From positions 20,476,455 through 20,536,454 of the forward strand of contig CAIIXF020000002.1 of the NCBI GenBank assembly GCA_903813345.2: 60,000 nucleotides of DNA. The letters are read 5' to 3'. The translations under genes were made by a program, and so were the position numbers. Below are positions 24,701 through 36,700 of the stretch, piece by piece. Numbering within the stretch: position 1 is the stretch's first letter; each line of letters opens with the position of its first letter. Below the pieces are notes generated by a model, which saw only the letters and a list, made by a program, of their open reading frames with translations, had not been told where the DNA came from and made no database searches. The DNA comes from Owenia fusiformis (Eukaryota; Annelida; Polychaeta; Sabellida; Oweniidae).

Positions 24701-27700
24701 AAGGAATGAATTTGTCAGAAGTCCCCGCAAAAGTTACAGGAGTCCCCGCAGGAGCCCTAGCCCTTGGAGATATCAGGACCCCAGAAGCCATGCAAGTCCC
24801 AAGAGACGTGCAAGTCCTTTGAGACGTGGCAGCCCCAGGAGACGTGGGAGACATTCGAGCAGTCGGGACAGAGTTTGGAGCCCTAGGAGACCAGAACCCA
24901 GACGTTATACGCCGGAGAGAAGAGGTCATCATGACCGTCATGGTGAACACAGTCCACGCAGGCATAGTAGGTCTTACAGTCGTGAAACTAGTGTCTCTTC
25001 TAGTTACACGCCTAGACCACGTGACCCGTCACTTCGTAGCAGCAGAGACAAGCACAGAAGTCCCCATAGGAGACCAAAGTCCCGCTCTAGAAGCAGAAGT
25101 CCAGTTCGAACGAGGTCACCTAACCCGGAAGCGATTGCTCCAGTTTCACTTTCGAAAGAAAGTTCAACCAATCACAGTCTCGAATGTCACGAGGGGCCCG
25201 AGGATATGGACTCGCCCAGTGAAAATTTTCAAGATGGCGGTTCCAGGATTTCGGAAGAAGAGAAAGTTTTGGCTTCGTACAACGCGGCGGCGATATCACA
25301 AGTCAAGAACCTGTTACCAGACGCTAACCTGACGCACCAAGTTCCAGACAGAGCGGTGGTTATCAAGCCCTTGGCATCGCAGTTCTTCAAAAACGAGTCT
25401 GAAGGTAATGAAAAATCTTTCTTACCATTATCACCCACGGTGATGACTTGTTTTTCTAACAGATCCTCGATCATCGCGAACGATTTCGCCTTCAAAAAAG
25501 TAGGACAACTTTCCCGAAACGACAAGGCATCACGCTTTCCAATTCCTCCAGCCGGAGGACTTGTTGTTTCGAGTATGAGGCCAAATTCCAGCCTGTCAGC
25601 GGTGATGTCTGAAGAAAATTTCAAGAAAGCTGACAAGGATTTGACTATCAGCAAGACCCAGTATAGGCTTCTAGAGGAAGGCTTAAGATTCCAACTGAAA
25701 CCCCTGGCATATGCAGAATGGCTGTTAGGTGCAGTGGCCAAAATTCTCAACGATTCTTCATCCACTGATACTAAGATGTTGTCTGATCTACTACAACCTG
25801 CAGCACAAGCCATTGGCTGTCTGACTGATCAAAATGTGAGACTGCTGTCCAACATAGTTCTACTTAGGAGAGATGGCTTCTTGAAGAACATGACTTGCCC
25901 TTCTGCAGCAAAGGAAATGCTCAGAACTCTACCCATAAACCCTTTGGCTCAGGAATTATTCCCACAGGAGTCAGTCACTGAAATTTTGAAGTCCAACCAG
26001 TCTGATCTCACCAACCAGGCTTTAACTTCCTTGGCTAAGATGAATGCGAGAGCTGAATCAAAGAAGTCTTCTCAACCAGATAAGAAAGACAACAACAACA
26101 ACAGAAAGTCCAGTTTCAATAACAACAATGGCCCTGGTAAAAAGAACAGCTCTAACTCTTTTCGTGGCAAGGGAAGAGGAGAGAAAAAATCACAGTGACT
26201 ATCTACCTATATCACCCAGTCCTCGAAGTCTTTGTCTCCCACAGCTACCTGTAAGCCCTCAACAGCTACCAGTGGGAGGCAGACTACAGCATTTTCTTGC
26301 CAAATGGAAAGAAATCACAGATCTAGGAGGATTTCTACAGATCATAAAGGAAGGTTACCAGCCGAAACTTCACATAAAACCTACCCTTACATGCAATCCT
26401 TGGCCTTTCCAGTCATCAACAAGAGACAGAAAAGACCTTTATGCAGCTACAGTCACTCAACTTCTGGAGAAACAGGCCATAGAAGTTGTCCAGAACGTAT
26501 CCAGTCCAGGCCTTTACAGTCATCTTTTCCTCATAAACTTCAGGAAGTCGGAACTACAACCAACTCAGAAGTTCACTTATGTGGGAGTAGAATACGATCT
26601 CAGCAAGGGATTTTGCCGTCCCCCTCACGATCGAGTAGAAAAGATATGGAAACCTGGACAACATCTTCTAGAGAAGGGAATAGCCTCAGCAGAAACTTGG
26701 CAGTCTCTACTAGGCCTGTTGTCATCTGCGGAGAAACAAGTGCCATTGGGACGTCTTCATCTACGCCCTCTACAGTGTTGTCTGTTCCAACAGTGGTCTC
26801 CTCTATCTCAGCCCCAGTCACATCTAGTTGTCCTCTCACCAGATGCTCAGGGGGCATTTCTATGGTGGCTAGATCCCAGGAATTTACAGCCTCTCAACAG
26901 ATTTCACCCAACAATGACAATCTACACAGATGCATCGTTAGAAGCATGGGGGGCCCACACACAATCGCAGGAATGCTCTGGAGTCTGGTCCCAGTTGGAA
27001 TCAAGTCATCACATCAACTTTCTGGAGTTACTAACAGTCAAGAAAGCTCTGATGTTCTTCAAGGAAAAGATAACTGGACAGAATATTCTGATTTGCACAG
27101 ACAGCACGACTGTAGCAGCATATATCAACAACCAGAGCGGAACACATTCCCCTCAACTACTCCAGTTAACTCAGGAGATTCTCTTATGGTGTCACAATCA
27201 GCAAATTGTACTCAGAGCGAATCATATTCCAGGATCACTGAACAGAAGGGCAGATCAGTTATCCCGGAAAAACCAGATTGTCAACACAGAGTGGTCTCTT
27301 CATGCAGACATAACCAAGAATCTATGGAAAATATGGCCAACTCCCAATATGGACATGATGGCCACATCTCACAATCACAAACTACCAGTTTACGTGGCTC
27401 CAGTTCCAGATCTTCAGTCGTGGAAAACAGACGCCATGTCACTGAATTGGGACAACATGTACTTCTACATATTTCCCCCAACAGCAATGATAGCAGCAGT
27501 CCTGAACAAACTGCAGGCTCACCAAAACACAAAATGTGTAATGATAGTACCAAAATGGCCCAATCAACCATGGTACCCAGACCTTCTCAGTCTGCTAGTA
27601 GATTTTCCTGTACTGATTCCAATATGGAAGAAACTCCTTCTTATGCCAAGGACCTCGATTTTTCATCAAGATCCAGAAAAGATGTCTCTACACGCTTGAC

Positions 27701-30700
27701 TGTTATCAACAATAACTTGCGAGAGGGGGGGTTTTCTGAAGAAGTGTCCAAAGCAGTACAAAAGTCTAGGAGAAAATCTACCAATGCCATCTACGATTCA
27801 AAGTGGAAATTATTCTCTGTTTGGTGTTTGGAAAGAGATACCAATCCCATCGAGGCATCTATTCCAATGATTGCAGATTTCTTCATTTATCTCAGAAACA
27901 CTAAAAAGAGGTCTTTTTCTACTATCGAGGGCTACAGAACAGCTATAAACAATGTCAGGAAATCTACACAATCTAAAGATCTCTCAGAATCACAAGTGAT
28001 ACATGATATGTTGAGATCCTTTAAATTAGAAGATGCAATTCCAAAGTCTACCTTACCCAAATGGGACTTGGTTTTTGTACTTCATGAACTATTAAAGCCT
28101 CCATTTGAACCTATGAATTCTGCAGATATCAAATGGGTGACTTTAAAGACTGTATTTCTTCTACTGTTAGCCTCGGGCAAGAGACGTAGTGAGATACATG
28201 CCTTAGATGTTACAAGGATACAATGGAAAAACAACAATACAGAAGTTTTCCTCTATCCATTCATTGGTTTTCTGCCAAAGAGCTTGGAAGCAGCAGAGGG
28301 ACAAGCCAGATTTCAACCTATACATCTGAAATCATTGGCAAGCCATGTGGGAAATGATCCAGATCGATGCTTATGCCCACTTAGAGCACTCAGATTTTAT
28401 CTTGCTGCTACCAGAGTCTTCAGAGGTACCAGGAATAGGATCTTCATACCTTGGAAGAAAGGGTGTAATAGCAATTTACACTTAAATACTTTATCCAGCT
28501 GGATGAAACATCTGATTCTTCTAACCTACAAGAATTCCACAGCTGAGAGTAGAAGAATTGGGAAAGTTAACGCACATGAAATAAGAGCGTTATCAGCCTC
28601 ATATGCAGTACAGTCGAATGTTAGCCTAACAGAAATATTGAAAAGTTGCTCTTGGGCTCACAACAACACTTTTATCGACTTTTATCTGCGTGATGTCACA
28701 GTCCTACAAGATGAAGCTAGAAAGCTAGGACCTGTGATGCTGGCTGGAACTGTGTGCGACCTGTAGCAGGTGCAGTAAGTACACAACAACTTTTTTCACC
28801 CCACCTATCCAATATGTTACATGCTATGACATATAATTAAGAGGGAAGTAAGTGATATAAACTGAAAATTTTTTTTATTAAATCAACCGTTTATGGAACT
28901 TACTTACCTCTTAATTACCAGAGACCCACCCACCTTCCCCGCTTGAGGGAAATTTTTTATATTATTTTTTTGTATCTTCGAGGTCTCTCGGTAATATGAA
29001 GTAGGTCGTAGCATGAAGCATGGATAGGCAGTGTATTGGACAAGTTCATTCACTAATCCGTTCATTCAATAGGGGTGTTAGACCTTTCGACTAGTCAATT
29101 TATTAAGGTAATGGCATATAATTAAGAGGTAAGTAAGTTCCATAAACGGTTGATTTAATAAAAAAAATCTTCAATTAACAAGATAAGGTTTGCATGTGTT
29201 TTCATTATAATCAATACTGGACAATAAATGTAAAACATGTGTATACAAATCCTGCAATGTTTAATTAGGCCATAAGAAGTAGATTCTTTGTTTTGCGTCC
29301 TGCCAAAATCCAAATCATGCAAGGGTACAAAGAAAACAAACACAAACTCTAGAAAAAACACAAACTTGTTTGCTGAGAAATGTATACATTTTATGGGCAT
29401 AAAAAGGGATGACATACCAATTTGCAGTGATAACAAATACAAATCTATACATTTTATACCATATATTTAAACATGGCTATTATTCAAGGGTAAAAAAATA
29501 TGAAAATACACAATATATGCCAAAGTAATCAATAACACCATCAATTTTGACGCATGTCAAATTATCCGTCATTTCAACTAATTCTGATTGAAGGAAAAGC
29601 GATGGTACTTTCAGACCCTTGTGATTGGAATTTGGATGTGTTTGTTTTTTCTGATTTACTCAAAATCGTGCAAGCAAGGGGACGCAAAACAAAGAATCAA
29701 CTTCTTATGGCCTTATTTTGCATGCTTCATGATGAATTCTTTGAATCTTGATGGCAAAAGTAAAATCATTAGATTGTGATGTTTTACATGTGATTAATTT
29801 GACAAGAAGGTGTTTATGTTTTACCTTAATTCTTAACTGAATCATAGAATGATTATGTTTTACTTTAATTCTAACTCAATCATAATTTTGACTCCACGTG
29901 AACTGCTGACCTGAGAGTGTTACAAACTGCTCATTGTAAGCCTTAAAAAGGTTTTTCAACCTTTCAGTTGTGTTATTCGATACCTTGGGATGTGGTCTTC
30001 CTTTTGACCTCCCTGAGCAGCGAACCTTATCCCGATCGTCAAATTTAATACAGTGAAACTGAGGCTTTTCCGGGTTAGGAGAGTATCTACTTCTTGTAAA
30101 AAATGAATCGATTCCGATGAATTTTTCGACTTTATGCATTTCCTCCCAAGGTTTTTTGACAAAGTTTCCAGAGTCTAATAAGAGTATGTTTTCCCGCGGG
30201 AACATCTGAATCCATTTCGCAAAGTGTAACACGTAAATACTGTCAGTGATAAAATGTTTATCGCATCTAATACTGCCATTGGGGAAGAACACTGTCTCTT
30301 CTAATGTGAAATTATGTTTAAAACCCTTATTCAATATATTTTGTACATAGGCTGATATGAGACGTTCTATGGGATCTCTGACCATAATTATGAGTTTGAC
30401 ATTACCGTCTGGGTATGCGGCTAGAATTCTCTCCCTCGCAACCTGACTCGTATAACATATTGTACAGCGCTCAAAGTATACTTTATTCGTGTCATTCAGG
30501 CCACTTTTCAAATCTTCTAATGTTAACGTAGAATATAAATAATCTTTAGCGTAATAACCACTCGGATGATTGGATGTATAGATCTGTGGATGGTTGGTTA
30601 GCCAGTTCGTAAAGGTACCAGTGCCACCCTTGAACATTCCTGCAAGAATGACATCTGCAAATTTTGAAGTGTTTTTGTTGTTTATGTTTTTTTTAGCAAT

Positions 30701-33700
30701 AGTTTCTTCTTCACTTTGTTGGTTTAGATACGGCTCTTGGTGACCTTTATTCTTTTTGGACAATTCAAAAAAGTCGACGTAGTAATTGTAAATTTCATCA
30801 GCAGACATTTTAGCGAACATTTCTGTGTCATATTCTCTAAAAGAATCAATAAGGGTAATATCTATAGAGTCGTCATCCTTGTCACTTTCATATTCTTCTT
30901 CACTTTCTCCATTGAGTTCATCTTTTTCTTCACCATCAGCTTCAGTATCAGTAATTTCATTGTTTTTGTCATTTTTGGACTCCTCGTCACTTTCTCCCTT
31001 AAGTTCATTTGTATCTTCACCATCAGTCTTAGCATTAGTATTTTCATTAGGAATATCGTGACCTATTTTCTTATGGTCTGAAAACATCTTCATTTGATGA
31101 TAATCGTTATGTCCGTCCAGTTTAGAAAATCCATCATTTAAATTGCAGTTCGTACATTTCACATAAAGATGGATTGCACCGAGCACTACGATCACCAAGG
31201 CAACCACCAGTAAATTTTTCTGAACAGAATTGTTTCTTAAGTTTATGTAGTACATCATATCGAGTTTCGAAGCTATTAAAAATTGAGAGTAATAAAATGC
31301 AGGTGCTGTAGTTTGTTTGGTAAAGACCATAAAATTAATCATACCATACATTTTCAATTAAGAGCTATCAATATTCTATGCAAATTGACAATGTAAGAGT
31401 AAAGGTTTGCAGTGTCAAACAATACTCTTTATCAAAATTGAAATCAATAGCTATTTATTAAAGGGACGAAACGTTAATAATGCCAAAGGGTAAAGATCAA
31501 CAATTGAACCATGCATCAGCAGTATAATTCAATATTTGTTCTGTAAAGCGCATAACCTCTGACTTTGAGCCAAGGTAATATTCTGACCGTACTAAAACAG
31601 CTTGTACATGTTTACACTCAAATGAGTCAGATGGAGAAAAATTACATGGGAATTTAGTAATCTTGCCTCAAACTCAAAATCATCGAGCACTCTCAAACTA
31701 GCTATTCTTGGAATTATTCCCTATGTCCATTATCTTTTGTTTTCTCTTATCAGTGAAGTGTGTATAATAGTTATCTCATTTATACAAGCAGTGGATAAAG
31801 TGAAGCTTCTGAAGTCCAGTCCATCATTCATCATTATATAACTTCTGTATTTTAAAACAATCGACCCAGCTTTTTTGTTGTTTGATCAAATATTGACCGC
31901 TCATTAGTTGGCTTGAATACTACTTTATACTTAATTGTTCCATGTTTTCAACAAGATGAAAATTGACTTCTCTCTGCCTTCATATACATGTACATGTACG
32001 TATTGTTCATTGACCTTTCAGATGACCTTGACCAATATATGTGACCTTGACCTGACCCAAACTGAGGTTTCCCACAAGTTGCTTTAATTTATTTTTATCT
32101 TTGATTGTATGTTTTATTCTTTGGAGGGAGTTGCCATGCCAACTTGCCATGGTTTTTAACAATATTTTATTTAACCAAGAACAGCAACAGCCAACCAGCT
32201 CCAGCTTGGCACATTGTACTGTTTAGTATTGATGATTATAAGAGATGTTATGTATTTAGGAGTGTGCCAACTTCCCCGGATTCATCACAGTGTTCCGTAC
32301 AGCCAAGAAGAACAGCAACCAGCCTGACACACTGGATTATGAAAACTACAGACATGTTGTGCACAAGTGGCAGTACACTATGACCAAGGTATTTATAGAA
32401 TCAAGTTAAGGTTCGACTCTTGGTGGTTTTTCCAATGATGTCTCTGTACAAATCAACATTTAAATCATCCAAGCCAGATTACTATACTGAATGTACTTCA
32501 CCTACATGTACCTTAACACAGTACACATAGATATAATTTTACCCATAAATGATGTCAAATATTTGTATATTTATCAATAAATGAATTGAAATTCAGAATT
32601 TCATTGAAAAATTAAAGAAAATATATTAAAATTGAATATAAGATCAACAACACAAATATCTTCACAGACTAGAGCAGAAGTCATTCTGGCCTTACCGTTA
32701 CATCTACATTACTTGCGTTTCAATGACCTTATGAACTGAATGTTATTTGTTTCTTGGAGCTGATGTAATAGTTTGTTATTTGATTCCAGGCTATGGTGTG
32801 TTGCCTTGAGTCTCAGAACTATGTCCAGATCAGGAACGCTCTCATAGTACTTACCAGAGTGAGTACCAGTACTACTCTTGTGTGTAGTCTCATATTGAGA
32901 CTAATTGTAATAGACCATTGGATATTAATACTTCAATAAAAGATATTACCATATAGCATAAAAAAGAAGTTGCACTATATTTTAAATAAAACTTGTACAT
33001 CCGTTAAATATATAAGAACAAGTGCCAAAGGGAAAGGATGAAAAGTTGTAATGGAACTTAGCAAGAAAAAGCAAACTCTAAGTGTGAACCAGTCAAGGAA
33101 AACAAACCCCTTATAGCCCAAAACCATGATCTAACCTGAAAAGAAACAATGTCTAATACCCCCTTTCCCCCCACCATTCAAGAACCAAACAAACCAACCA
33201 AACAAAGCCATTTTCAAACAATTTAAAAAAGATTTTGGTCTTTTCTGAAATGAACCATATTAAGTAATCTTTCACATATCCTCAAACTAGAAATGGGACC
33301 ATCAAGGGAGGGGTACAGGGACCATCAAGGGAGGGGTACAGGGACCATCAAGGGTGGGGTACAGGGACCATCAAGGGAGGGGTACAGGGACCATCAAGAA
33401 TAGTCAATAAAGGAAGATGGATAAATGTGATATTGATGTCCAATTGTATTGTACATATACTGTATTATATTAAATTGTAAAATGATTTTGATATACTTTT
33501 TTACTGTTTTTAACACTAATTAACATTATACATATTAAATTGTGATATATTGTGTTGCATATATAATGTGTGTATATTTCAGATCTTGAATCACTACCCC
33601 AAGGTGCAGCAATTTGGCCAGGCTTTAGAGAGAAGGGTGGACCGTATCAAGACAGAGGAGAAGGAAAAGAGACCAGATATATATGCACTTGCAATGGGGT

Positions 33701-36700
33701 ATGATACAGAGATACAGTAAAACCTATCTAAGTGGAACACATTTGGTACCTCCAAAAGAATTAACCTAGAGTTTGGTATATCTGTATACATCTGTATTAT
33801 ATGTAAATTTGGAGCTTCTCAATTTTATTTTTGATTAAATGTTGAGTACAGTTAAACTTGTCCAAGAAGAACTCCTTTGGTACCTCTAAAATGTGTTCCA
33901 CTTGGGAGGTGTTCCACTTCTAGAGATTAATTTAATATTAAGTATGTTGCGACGTTGGTCTTGGGACTCTGAAAGTGTTCCACTTTGGAGGAGTTCCACT
34001 TCTAGAGGTTCATTTAATATTAAGAATGTTGATCTTGAGACTCTGAAAAGTGTTCCACTTGGGAGGTGTTCCACTTCTAGAGATTAGTTTAATATAAAGT
34101 TTGTTGGTCTTGGTACTTTGAAAAGTGTTCCACTTGGGAGGTGTTCCACTTCTAGAGGTTCATTTAACATAAAGTCATTTGGTTTTAGGACTCTTGAAAG
34201 CATTTCACTTCAAGAGGTGTTTCACATTACAGTTTTCAATGCATGTACTTGAGACAATAGTTGACATGATTTTAATTATATTTGAATGTTAGGTTGATTT
34301 GAATGTTCATAGTTGACGTAGCTGAAATTAATGGCATCATTGTCATCAGTTGTAATTTGTCATCATTACATATTTGAAGAATGCTAGTGCAACATGTAAT
34401 CCATCCCTAATATGGTGATGCTGAAACATATACAAATAACATAGCCATTATATGTCTCTGGGTGATGTAGCAGACTAATGGCAGGCCCGTAGCCAGAATT
34501 TTCCAAGGGGGGGTTCACTTTTCCCAAAAAATTCTAAGGGGGGTTCACTTTGGCAAATTTGGCCAAAAATCACTCAAAAAATAGTCAAAATGGTGAACAA
34601 CTGCATGATTTTGAAAGAAATTTTGGCCAAATCCAAAATAGTCTCATTTCTGTGATACCATTCAGGCCCGTAGCCAGGGGGGGTTCGGGGGGTTCGAACC
34701 CCCCCTGGCTACGGGCCTGAATGGTATCACAGAAATGAGACTATTTTGGATTTGAACCTGTATGCAAAATTACATTTGACATGTGTTAATCAACATGTGT
34801 GCATGTTTTAATTTTTTTAGTTACACTGGTCAATTGAAGTCCAAGAAAAGCAGCTGGGTTGCTGAGAATCAGTTCCATCACAAGGAGAAGCCAGTAGGTA
34901 AACCTAATGGAACAGCCGCAAGTGGTGGAACAGCCAGCAAGTCTTCTGGGGCATCTAAAGATGCAAGCAAAGAGAGTAAAGAATCTGAAAACAATCCCAC
35001 AGGTATGTCCTGATTTTGTTTAAGTAATTCTCTTACTTTGAGCATAACATTTATGTATGTATTTACTTGATAATTACTTACTTTTTTATTACTAATTATT
35101 TTAGTTTTTGGAGCATCCATGGGCTTTCAACTAGAATTATTGAAGGCCCGTGGAGCATCACAGTTTGTTTTATCCTTCTACCACCCTACATGTATATTAA
35201 AAAAAACATAAACCATAAATGCCCACTTTTGAATAAAATATTGACCATTAAATGAATGCCTTCTTTTCAAGAGGTCAAAAACCATCAATACCCTCTTTTA
35301 TGGTTAGTTAAGGGCATGATAGTTAAATTGCATGGCAGCCATTTTGGTAATTAAATGTTATAGTTATTGGTGTATGTCGTTTCTGTTTAAAGGATCAAAA
35401 GATGATGATAGACCTGAGAAAGAGAAGAAAAGCAGCAGTAAGAGTGACTCTAAGACAGAAAATAGCAAAGTTAAAGCCTCTAATTCAACATCCAGTGAAA
35501 AGGTTAAAGCCTCAAGTTCAACATCCAATGAGAAAGTTAAAGCCTCAAGTTCAACATCCAATGAGAAGGTTAAAGCCTCAAGTTCAACATCTGACAGGAA
35601 AGATAATTCATCAGCCAGGTAAAATATAGAGTTTTATAGAGTTTTAATTGCAGCAATTATTCATAAATTGTAAAGATAGTTAAGAAAATACTGCAAATAA
35701 ATTGCACAATTTTTTTAGTATATGTTAATGCTGTCAGCAATTTCAATCTTCCATATTGGAAACTAGTGGTTTAATAGCAGGACTCCTACACACCTGGGGA
35801 TGTCAGCAAAATTGATTTATTTTTCCAGGTGCTGGAAATGTCAGGGAATTTTGAAATTGGGTCAAAAAGGGCCACAAATGTCAGGAAATCTTGAAACAGT
35901 AGAATTTCATTTTGTGAAAGGTGTAGGAACCCTGAATGGAGTTGTTGTATTGGTTAATTTCTTTGACGAAAAAAGAGAATAATTCTTGCATATACTAAGT
36001 GTTTCCAACCCAAACCAAAAATGTTTCAAATTGACCCATTCTGAGATATTATTTTCTATAGACTAAATAGAAATCAATTACATTTGTTCCTCAGGTCATC
36101 AAAAGAACGGGACTTGACAAGTGAACGTAAATCGTCATCCAAAGATCGTGAAAAGTCACGTGAGAAAGGCCAAGGTGATGACAAGCCACATAAAGAAAAG
36201 AGCAGCCACAAGGACCGTAAGGAAGAAAAGGTTGCCAGTGACGATAAGGAAAAACGACGCTCCCATAAGCACAAGGAGGAAAAGGAGGAGAGAAAGGAGA
36301 GAAGTCGAAGCAAGGAGAGAGATCGCGGTGATCATGCAGTGGCATCTAGTGGCAGTAGTCACAGACGTAGCGCCGAACCATCCCCTAAACACTCCGAACT
36401 GGAGAGAGGTATGGTATTGCATTTAGTCATTAATGTCCTCAGTTTATCCAATCATTTGATTCTGTATTAAAAGGACTTATCAAATATATGCAAAAACATA
36501 TTGAAATATAGGTACCTAATTTAAATTAGATTTTTTATTTTATTTTATTTTTTATTTATTTCATTAAAACATTTGAGGGCATTCCTTATCTAAATGATGT
36601 TTTACTGTTTCAGAGAGCAAGCGAAGAAAGATGGAAGCTCCAAGTGTAAAGGTTAGTAGTAAGTCAGAGGCCAAGGTTATTCAAGAGAGGTCAAAGGTTA

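Larger units (their letters stand above)
24180..29167 (+). mobile_element. DIRS-like tyrosine-recombinase retrotransposon (RT-deleted)
   Basis: Canonical DIRS architecture: inverted terminal repeats (24180-24343 and 28993-29167 share about 150 bp of near-identical inverted sequence), an internal complementary region at 28831-28917, and three overlapping ORFs (gag-like, RT/RNase H, tyrosine recombinase). The internal region carries the complement of the left tip followed by the complement of the right tip, as expected for a circular-junction template. No target-site duplication is expected for DIRS elements. It is inserted in the sense orientation in the THOC2 intron. The reverse-transcriptase core is missing by an in-frame deletion, so this copy should be non-autonomous. 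Confidence 0.93.

Noticed and set aside
24826-25332. 168-codon plus-strand ORF in another frame of ORF1
   Set aside because: Alternate-frame shadow of the arginine-rich gag-like ORF.
24432-25813. Minus-strand ORFs of 177 and 194 codons in the DIRS element
   Set aside because: Antisense shadows of the codon-biased ORF1.
30737-31081. Hydrophobic plus-strand ORF resembling a membrane protein
   Set aside because: Antisense of the acidic stem of the sulfotransferase (GAA/GAT read as TTC/ATC).
34685-34705. tRNA B-box (GGTTCGAACC) suggesting a tRNA-derived SINE
   Set aside because: The match is the centre of a palindrome; no A-box, no tRNA fold, no 3' tail.
36074-36422. S/L/F-rich minus-strand ORFs
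   Set aside because: Antisense of the lysine/arginine-rich THOC2 exon w19.
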